NCBI GenBank assembly: GCA_030272155.1
Contig: CP126199.1
Coordinates: 62,001-126,000, forward strand
Source: Tetradesmus obliquus
Taxonomy: Eukaryota > Chlorophyta > Chlorophyceae > Sphaeropleales > Scenedesmaceae
Direction of reading: 5' to 3'
DNA length: 64,000 bases
This document shows, one piece after another, positions 56,412-64,000 of this stretch (positions within the stretch are counted from its first letter, which is position 1; each line of letters begins with the position of its first letter). Below the pieces are notes generated by a model that worked only from the letters and a program-made list of their open reading frames with translations, was not told the DNA's origin and did no database searches. The position numbers and the translations under genes were made by a program.

Positions 56412-59400
56412 TGGAGTGACATGCTGCTGTACAGTTGGGTAGCTGACGCAGGCGGCTGGCGTGGTAAGGCAAGCGTAATGTTTTGCAGGCGGCACGATGT
56501 GTCGCATTGTCTGATTCAAGCATCTCATGATCAACCCAGCCGCAGAGTGATGTAAAATGACTGATCGTAAGCATGCGCAGCAGCAGCAGCTGCTGCCAGC
56601 CGCCGCACCATGTCAAACACGTCGCGCCAGGTCATGCCGTCCGGCAGGAACCTGTCGTAGGCAAAGGTCATCATGCGCGCGGTGTACTCGTAGTCGGAGT
56701 TGGTGATGAGCAGCAGCATCTTGCCCGCCTCCTTCTGGTCTAGCAGCGTCTGCGCCATCTCAGGGTCCGGCTCCACAAAGCGCTCCGGGGCCTGCCGGTG
56801 TGCAAGAGGGCAGAAGGCAAGGTTCGCAGGGGGGAGTTTGACGGTGATTGGATTGGTGCGCGGCAGAATGAAGCCGAAACAGAGCGCAGCAGCAGTGCGC
56901 AGGGGGTTGGCAGCAGTACATGGCACAGGTGCCGCAGAAGCGGTGCATGTTGTCGTATGCGTGAGTGGCACACGTCACACACAGCCTGCAACAGAGATAC
57001 ACGCTGCGTGTGCACAGCTGTGCCAGCGCTGGGACCCCTGCAGATGCATACATGGTGGCAGGAGCAGGCAGCGCCGGCGACCTCTGCAGCACAGGAACAT
57101 GCAGCAATATGCAGCACCCAGGCAGCCTCAGCCCTGCCCGGTCCTTGGCGGGCCGCATGGCCGCACCATTTGCACGCGCCAGCTGACCGCCGGCACGTGG
57201 CTGGCCCGCCCGCCCTCGGCAGGACCCCCCACACCATGCGGGGTGCCCCTGACCCCCTCAGCTGCTTGCCGGCTTCTTTTTTCAGGGGGAAGCCGCGCGC
57301 TCAAGACCCCCTCCCAGCCTGTGCTGCCAGTGACTGGCCAGTGCAACTCTAGTTTAGGGTTGCGAGGTTATGACACTCTGTCAGACAACCTTGACGTGAC
57401 AACTGAGCGAGAAAAGGGCCTGCCGGGTGCGTAAGGCAAGTGCTGTATGCTGGCCTCATATATTCCTACGGGGTGTGGGTGTGTTACTACGACGGCTGCC
57501 AGTCGCCACGTCAGCATGTTATTTCTGTCAAGGTCAACACAACATGCAGAACAATGCAGCACCGTCTCTGCAGTGGCCGAGGGTGGTGGCAGGTGCGCGA
57601 CGGACCACCAATTGGCGCCACCAGCAGGCACCAGTGGCCTTCACGCACTGGGTCCAGCAGCACTCAAGCAGCCGCACTGTCACCCAGCAAGCCCCAGTTC
57701 AAAACCTGGTGTCTGCACAGTACACTGTCCATCTTTACAGTCTATTTGCAGGTGCAGAGGCATTTCCCATCCCTCAGCCCGCAACAAGCTCGGCAATAGC
57801 ACCACACCCAGGCGTGACCCCATCCTGCCGCCCGGGCTGTTCGGGAGGGCACTAAGTCAGTGACAGCACTGGCGTGGTGGCCAGCCAGCAGCAGCCCTAT
57901 AGCTCCAACAGCTGGAGTGTCAGCAGAAAACCAGCAATTCCCCTACAAACCTCACACCTGCCATCCCAGCCAGCCAGCCAGCCAGCCAGCCAGCAATAGC
58001 AGCAGCTCCAGGCGTGGCCACATCCAGCCAGCTGGGCTGCTCCACAGGGAACTCAGCCAGCAGCAGCACTGGCGTGCTTGTGGGCCAGCTTTGGCAAGAA
58101 CCAGCACCACGGTACACTGCCCCAAATAACTGCCTCGCCGCAGCCCACCACCCAGCCTCACCTGGATGATCTCCCGCTTGAGCTTGCCCTCCACGTGTGC
58201 CCTGTACAGCGCCTTGCTGACCAGCTTGTACAGCCCCTGGTACGTCAGCTGCCCGGGCGCCGCGCTGCTAAAGGCACCCTGGTCCAGGCGGTCCACAAGC
58301 TGGCGGCGCGACAGCAGCAGCAGTAGCAGCAGCAGGGTGGCACGGGCAGGGCAGCAGTGAGCTGCAGGCGGCACAGCGCATGAGCAGCAGCTGGCAGCAC
58401 GATTGCGCGTCTTGGTGAGGCCCAGCCAGCAGTTGCCAGGCACTGCGTCACCACAGCAGCAATGGCAGTAGTACACCCATCTAGTGCATCGCTGTACAGC
58501 AGACAGCGCCATGGGCCCCAACCCCAGCTGTAAGATCAGCAGCACCCCCTCCCACCCTCCCCCACCCCCCCTAAACCCACCCACCTGCATGTACATGACT
58601 GCCTCGCTGACGCTGAAGAGCGTGTTGAGGAAGACCCAGCGGCCCTCGTTGCGCAGGTTGACCACCTCGCGGCCGTAGAACTGCCGGATCTCCTGCCAGC
58701 CCATCATGCGCGTGCCGTGCATGGCGCGCTTCACCAGACTGCGGGGGTAGGGTTGGGGTGCCGGGTGGGCAGGCAACAGCAGCAGCAGTTAGTAGCAGCA
58801 GACCGCATCAGGCACCAGCTATGCAGCGTCGTGCTGTTTTGCCTTGCGCGTCACAGAAGTCACACGTGCAACCTCAACACAGCAGCGCACTTGTCGCCTG
58901 CTGGGCGCGAGCACACCATGTGCGTCAGCTCAGGCGCACCAGCAACCCACTTGTGCGCTGCCCCTCCACGCCACCATCCCTGCCACCCGCTGCCAGATGC
59001 TGAAAGGTGGGGCTCGCAAGATATGATAGCCAGCAGGGTTCTACGTGTACCAGACGCGGTCCACCTTGGTGAGATTGCCTGCCTCCCACGCCCCACATCG
59101 CATATCTCAACACACAAAACAAGCACAGAAAAGCCTGCACCTCCCGCTCACGCAAAGCAGCCCACCTTGATGAGGTTGCCTGCAGTCACTGCCCCATCAC
59201 TCATCCCATCCTTATGATCCTCAACCCCTTATCCCCATCCTCTCGCTCACCCGAAGCGGTCCACCTTGCTTAGGTTGCCTGCCTCACACTCACCACACCG
59301 CACACAGCAACACAAACAGCAACACAAGATTGCACAACACACTGCATTCAGTCATCCTCACCCGAAGCGGTCCACCTTGATGAGGTTGCCGTACTCCTTG

Positions 59401-61633
59401 TCCATGATCAGCCCCCGGATGACCAGCCCGGGGTCGAAGCGCAGGCCCTCCACAGGCACGCCCTGACCACGCAGCGTCTCAAGACCGTACTCGTATGCGC
59501 GGCCCTGCAGCAGTGGTTGGGTGCAGGTGAAGCGATTTGAATCGCTAATGAGATGTACAAAACAAGGGTTCTTTTTTTCAACAGGAATTGCTCTCTGGCG
59601 GCAATCGCTTGTTGGCAGGCAGCAGGCAGGCATGACGCCACCATGCTGGCGGCAGGCAGCGTCCGCAGCCCCATGCACACCTCCCAGGCGTCAACGTCTT
59701 TAGTGGATGTGCATGAAACGCAGCTTGACAGCAACTTAAGGCCTGAGAAACCTAAACCCAGCCCGCAACGCACCTCCCATGCGTTGACGTCGTAGTGGAT
59801 GAGTGTGTAGTCCATGTCATACCCAATAGCCTTGATGCTGCGCAGGTTGAGCGTGCGGCTGCAGTACACACCACGCTCAGGGGAGCCCGCGGGCCAGCGG
59901 TGAGGCACATCCAGCTCGTCCAGCACAGACTGTGGCAGCACACGCCAATGCAGCAACAGGCAGGCAGCAAGGCAGCAGGCAGCACTGAGCTGATACACGC
60001 TGCTGTCGCAGGACAGCACAGTACAGCTTGGCGGCGAGGGAGTGCTTGTCGAGTGCTGTGGGGATGGGAGGACAGCGATAAGAGGACAGCTGCTGCAGCT
60101 GCAGCGGCGAACAGGAGGCCAGGTGCTACGGCTGCCGGGGCACCGCTGCGCATGCAGAGCAGCCCGTGCTGCTGCCCCTGCTGCTGTTGTAACGTGTCAT
60201 GCCACAGGCCGTTGCGCATGCAGCAGAAGCCCGCAGGCTCCACGCGTGCTCGTGCTGCTGCGCACCTGCGTTGCTGCCGCCAGGTCAGCCACTGGCACTG
60301 TCAGGATGTCAGACAGCGCCTCCAGCCCAAACACCTGCAGCAGCAGCAGCAGCAGCAGGTGCAGCAGGAGAGCAGTCATGAACAAAGTGCAATGCATATA
60401 GCACATGCACATAGCACATGCTCTTACACACAGCACGCTGCACGTCGCAGCATGACCGAGCACACGCTGTCACATGAATGCTGCCAGCATTTGCTATCAC
60501 CCTGCCTGCTGCCACCACCACAGGGAGTCAGTCGTACAGCAGGTGCATGCACAAAAGTATGACAACCCGTGCATATATGCACAGCTGCAACCGGGAAGTG
60601 CCCAGCAATGTTCAAGCTGCAGCCCAGCTCATGCCTGCCCTGTGTGGCTTGTGAGTGCGCTGCTGTCCTCGACTCCTTCCCTGCTGTGTTGTTTTGCACA
60701 GCTGCAGGTGCTACCCATGCCTGAACATCTGCCGTGCTTGCTGCTGCTGTGCCTGGCCCTCAGCTGTCAGCTGTGCTGGCTGCCGTGCCCCCCCCTCCCC
60801 CCCCCCCTCCACACATACACATACCTGCACCATGCCGTCGCGCTTGAGGCGCTGCACCAGGTGCAGGTTGCCCTCAGTGGTCTCACCCAGGTAGTCAAAC
60901 TGCAGCGGCAGCAGCACCAGCATGCAAAGAATGCAGGAAGCAATGCTGAGGGTGAGGTGATAGATGACTCGTGCAGCTGGTGGTGGCTGAGTGGCTGGCT
61001 GCTGTGCATGTGATTATGTGCGCGGCTGACGCCACATGTGCCACGGGCCATGTGCACGTGTACACAGCTGGCACAAAATGTTGCTGCTGCTGTGGCTTCT
61101 GCTACGGTGTGGTTGTGGTTGCAAGTGAGGTATCACATGCACCATGTTTCAGGCAGTGGCTGCACAGCGCATGCTGCTGCTGGCAGGCTGTGGTGGCAAC
61201 CAGTCCCTCAGCAGACTGACCACGCCTGCACACAGGTGCTGATCAGCTGCCGCTGCTGCCTGGCCTGCCCTGACATCAGCAGCAGCAGCAGCAGTAGCAG
61301 GCTGCCCACCTCTGCATCTTCCTCCTCCACTTCCTGCACCAGCCCTTCTGCTGTCACAAACGTCTCCCTGTCTTCATCCTCCCTGGCTTCAAACTGTGTG
61401 ACCAGGGGCTGGGCCTCGCCCAGGCCAGCCGCAGGCGAAACGATGGAGTTTGCAGGATCTGTCAGCTCCGAAAGAGAGTGCCCTTCTAGAGCTGCCTGGG
61501 CACGCCACAGCTGTCGTGTCGGTGCTGCTGCTGATGCTGCTGCTCCACGTGCACATCCTGCTGGCACGACAGCAGGTCGCACGCCTCTGGCATCCTGCCA
61601 GGCTCGTGCCTTTGTCGAAAACCGTGCTTGCAT
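54073..61633 (-). CDS. HAD-superfamily 5'-nucleotidase-like protein (subfamily IG)
   Basis: Twelve exons on the minus strand close in frame to 754 residues: 61633-61310, 60899-60825, 60334-60266, 59929-59774, 59504-59362, 58738-58585, 58299-58162, 56791-56609, 56376-56239, 55955-55864, 55346-54915, 54433-54073. It matches plant HAD-IG proteins related to cytosolic purine 5'-nucleotidase. HAD motif I is GYDMDYTLIHY (about 194), motif II LLLITNSDY, the Lys motif SRKPEFF, and motif IV YVGDHIYTD (about 475). Also present are RWVFLNTLFSVSEA, GPMLEQDGRHFNRRWGYLSRAG and EKYADVYSSRVSNFL. The N-terminus (MQARFSTKARAW..) may be a transit peptide. A Gln/Ser tail follows the fold. A further small exon near 60004-60060 is possible. 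The likely role is nucleoside monophosphate dephosphorylation; the substrate is not shown. At least five exon edges have tandem echoes. Confidence 0.92.
54649..54706 (-). repeat. Echo of nucleotidase exon 11 end and donor
   Basis: CTCACCGCCTGTTGAAGTG and about 35 further bases repeat the exon end (GPMLEQDGRHFNR) and its donor, 259 bp away (true donor edge at 54915). Confidence 0.87.
55412..55560 (-). repeat. Two echoes of nucleotidase exon 11 start
   Basis: The exon start (WRTALII.. with its acceptor at 55346) is copied at 55412-55440 and 55511-55560, 90 and then 119 bp further. The second copy keeps the CTGCAG acceptor and about 45 coding bases (ELEQE-like). Confidence 0.88.
55767..55820 (-). 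repeat. Echo of nucleotidase exon 10 end and donor
   Basis: CACCTGAAGCTCATCTTGGC repeats CACCTGAAGTTGATCTTGGC of the exon end (TDAALAKINF) 90 bp away, donor included. Confidence 0.87.
57966..57993. repeat. CCAG tetranucleotide repeat
   Basis: About seven CCAG units in nucleotidase intron 7. Confidence 0.9.
59048..59291 (-). repeat. Three echoes of nucleotidase exon 5 end in an array
   Basis: Copies of the exon end around GNLIKVDRFG and its donor (true edge at 59362) occur with CCACCTT at 59061, 59162 and 59261, against 59372 in the gene. Spacing is 101, 99 and 111 bp. The real exon edge is thus the first unit of a four-copy micro-array running into the intron. Confidence 0.88.
59676..59712 (-). 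repeat. Echo of nucleotidase exon 4 end and donor
   Basis: CACCTCCCAGGCGTCAACGTCTTTAGTGGATG mirrors the exon end around HYDVNAWE and its donor (true edge 59774), 93 bp away. Confidence 0.83.
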
Positions 61634-62231
61634 GCACAAGACTCTATGATCTGTGCAGTGGCAAGAATTTTCAAATGGCAGTGGTTCACCACAGTTGTAG
61701 GCGTAAATACGCTTCAGCCTGTCACAATCTTCCCGACAACACTTGCATCTTCACGGATGGATGTCAACACAGAAGATGCCCTTCAAGTCATGCACGTGTT
61801 GCTTGTCACCATCATGGCAACGTGTTTCCACCACGTCGCACAAAACCAACGATTACTTCATGCACTTCCTCTAAAAGTGTGATAGACAGTAATGGCGTGA
61901 TGTATGGGGTCACCAGCAGCAGTGCCCAGACAAATCCATGTGATGGCTTTTTGAAGAAAAAAGGCAGACACGGGTGAACAAAGATGCTGCATTGCGTGCT
62001 TCACAGCTGCATGACATCTCAGGCTCATTGCACATCAAGCAGGTGTCCCGCAAATCATCAAGCGCACGGTTACATGACCATTCGCAAGTGTGTGGGGTAG
62101 CCATGCAAACCATATTGGGTGGAACGCGCCAAACAGCTTCAGGGATAAGGCATAACAGGTGCTGCAGATATGCTGCACGCAACCAATAACTGACAACGCC
62201 TGTTTTAAAGCAGCCACTTTCCAGCGTGAAC
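61634..62231. other. Flank between hydrolase 3' echo and nucleotidase start
   Basis: About 600 bp with no supported exon. It holds the nucleotidase promoter. Confidence 0.4.
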
Positions 62232-62350
62232 TTCACACCTGGAGCCCAAGGTGATTCACCAGGAACTTTGCAAATTCTCGCTGCGCCTCTGGCACGTCCA
62301 GTGACGCCTGGAACGCATGCCACATGTCCTCCCATGGTGACGCCACGCAC
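62232..62350 (-). repeat. Tandem copy of hydrolase last codons and stop
   Basis: Directly after the hydrolase stop (62352-62354), about 119 bp repeat the last about 37 codons (SPWEDMWHAFQASLDVPEAQ.., LGLQV) with their own stop. The copy keeps an open frame and the family's catalytic His (MWHAF). It differs by a three-codon indel and a few substitutions. Confidence 0.92.
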
Positions 62351-62351
62351 T

Positions 62352-63760
62352 TCACACCTGGAGCCCAAGATGCTTCACCAGGAACTTTGCAAGTTCTCGC
62401 TGCGCCTCCTGCGCCTCCGGAACATCCAATGACGCCTGGAATACGTGCCACATGCCCTCCCAGGGTGACACCACAGACTCGACACCAGCGCTAATCAGCT
62501 TCCTATGCAGCATCGTCGAAAGGCTCAGGAAAGAGTCCCGCAGCCCAACTTGTAACAGCGTGGGAGGAAAGCCCTTGAATGCCTCAACGCTAGCCTTCAA
62601 CGGTGATACAAATGGATCCTGCAGCAGTGCTTTATTGCCGTTCACATATGTCAGCGCGGGCTGAGCGAGGTTTAGGGTATACTGAAGGAAGGGGTCGATA
62701 CCCGTGAGCGTCGTCTGCGTATCTCCGGACTGCGTCAGATCCGCCCAGGGAGACATCAGCAGTGCTGCTCCCGGCAGGGGCAGCAGCTGCTGCTTTGCTT
62801 TCAGCAGCAGTGCCAGCGCGAGGCCTCCGCCAGATGAGTCCCCGATGAGGGCAATGTTTTGGGGTTTGTAGCGGCGGCTGTTGAGCAGGGCTGTGTAGAC
62901 CGCCATGGCATCGTCGAGTGCTGCGGGGAAGGGCGCATCGCATGCCAAGCGGAAATCGATGCAAAGCACCTGCAGCAGCAGTCGGCGCAGCACCAATGCT
63001 GTTCACTGTGTCTACTGTGTCTTGTGCTCAGTCCGACTGAGCCAACTGCAGAGTCTGCATCAAGCTGGCAGCATCTGTGTAAACAACATTGCTGCGGCAG
63101 CACATTGGGCGAAAAACGGTGCAACTTGTACTAAGTACTCACCAGGCTGCTAGGCAGTGCAAGCTGCTCACGCGCTGCTCACCTGTACACCCGCCAGCTG
63201 TGCAGCCATGGCTGTGACGTGCCACAGATGGTAGCAGGAGCCCTTGACATATGCACCTGGGCAGACCATAAAGCCAATGCAAGATGCGCACAGCAGCAGC
63301 AGCAGCAGCAGCAGCAAAAACAGGGCACCAGTCAATCTGTGAGTGTGTGGTGCTGAAGTGCCAGCAGCCGCTGGTGTGATCTACCCGCACAGATGCCATC
63401 TGCAGCTACTGCTGCGGTGCTTGTCTCCACCGCTACAGTTGTAAGCGCTGCAACACCAGTGCAAAATGCAGGATTCAGCACGTGCACAGGCTGTAGGCTT
63501 TAGGCAAACTTCAATTCCCAGGCACCTCCATGTGCGTAGACCAGAATCTTGTCAGCGTTGGCCTGCGGCATGCCGCGTGGGGTGCCAATGGTCACAGGCA
63601 CGCCGCCGAGTGTGTCATTGCGCACGTCTTGCAGGAACTTGGCTGCTGCCGCTGCACTGATGGGCCGCACGACGTCATCGTATGCTGCGGCCGCCTGCAG
63701 GAGGGCAGAGCAGGCAGGACGCGTGTACCGCCACATATTAATGACACACGGCAACGCCAT
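62352..63760 (-). CDS. Alpha/beta hydrolase (GDXG/HSL-like esterase)
   Basis: Three exons on the minus strand (63760-63526, 63256-63183, 62969-62352) close in frame to 308 residues, the usual size of this family. The oxyanion motif HGGAY lies at about 77, with its codons split by intron 1. The nucleophile elbow IGDSSGGG has Ser at about 148. The acid region is GLRDSFLS, and the catalytic His is in GMWHVF at about 278. DFRLACDAPFPAALDD fits the DYRLAPEHPFPAALDD pattern of the family. It should hydrolyse carboxyl esters; the substrate is unknown. ATG at 63760 is the first clear start, but an upstream TTG-initiated extension and earlier exons cannot be excluded. The end of the gene is duplicated just past the stop. 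Confidence 0.87.
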
Positions 63761-64000
63761 GCAGAACTCGAGGTCGTGATCCCCGAGCCAAAACGGCAAA
63801 AGCAGAAGGAGCTGCTAGTTCATGCATGCCGGTAGAGTTTGGCCTGCAGTACCCCAGGCACAATGCCTGCTGCTTAGGGGGCAGGATGCATCAATGATGA
63901 CAACCGCGTGTGCACAACACAACACTTTCACCACATGGAACCTTGGGACGCCTCTCACTTCAACTGCATTAGTGCCTGTACACGTTTGCTAGCGACGCCT
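63761..64000. other. Right edge, 5' flank of hydrolase gene
   Basis: No further gene is seen before the window ends. Confidence 0.4.

Noticed and set aside
60004..60060. Extra nucleotidase exon between exons 3 and 4
   Set aside because: Splice signals exist and 57 bases would fit, but the frame that reads like protein (LDKHSLAAKLYC) does not match the required phase. It was left out of the model.
1..64000. CRISPR arrays, bacterial operons or prophage
   Set aside because: All genes are intron-rich and eukaryotic. The tandem repeats found lack the repeat-spacer layout.

Overview
The window looks like nuclear DNA of a green alga, probably a core chlorophyte (Sphaeropleales/Scenedesmus-like; this is inference). 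Genes are rich in short introns with GT..AG ends. Exons use GC-rich codons, and CTG/CAG triplet runs occur in introns and as poly-Gln/Ser/Ala inside proteins. The protein set is typical of algae: a plant NCL-type cation exchanger, a peroxisomal dienoyl-CoA isomerase, isopentenyl phosphate kinase, and a radial-spoke RIIa protein that implies a motile cilium at some life stage. I rebuilt 14 genes by hand from splice signals, reading phase and family knowledge. Most models close in frame across every intron.

Layout, left to right. 48-571 (-): 5' part of a possible DUF3754 protein running off the left edge. 1008-1906 (+): MinC C-terminal-domain protein. 2109-7709 (+): NCL-like Na+/Ca2+ exchanger with two EF-hands. 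9363-10455 (+): small EI24/Rrt8-like membrane protein. 11333-12794 (+): RNA polymerase subunit RPB8. 14125-20877 (+): family A DNA polymerase of the theta/nu type without a helicase. 22068-23058 (-): ropporin/RSP11-like protein. 25539-27256 (+): secreted Cys-rich protein. 29548-36186 (-): EDEM3-like GH47 protein with a PA domain. 37112-40003 (+): peroxisomal dienoyl-CoA isomerase ending in SKL. 40343-41220: two tandem 439-bp units. 41308-42856 (+): isopentenyl phosphate kinase. 45127-53595 (-): DinF-type MATE transporter, with a small + strand gene (48567-49082) inside its largest intron. 54073-61633 (-): HAD-family 5'-nucleotidase-like protein. 62352-63760 (-): alpha/beta hydrolase.

The genes do not form one pathway. 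They are ordinary nuclear housekeeping and metabolic genes: ER quality control, lipid and isoprenoid metabolism, DNA repair, transcription, ion and drug transport, and cilium.

The most unusual signal is structural. In at least five genes, the edge of an exon (about 20-80 bp together with its splice site, or the last codons with the stop) is copied once or several times in tandem into the adjacent intron or 3' flank, with periods of about 47-260 bp. I call these exon-edge echoes and list 13. A second theme is CTG triplet tracts directly upstream of 3' splice sites, sometimes with a complementary CAG tract earlier in the same intron.
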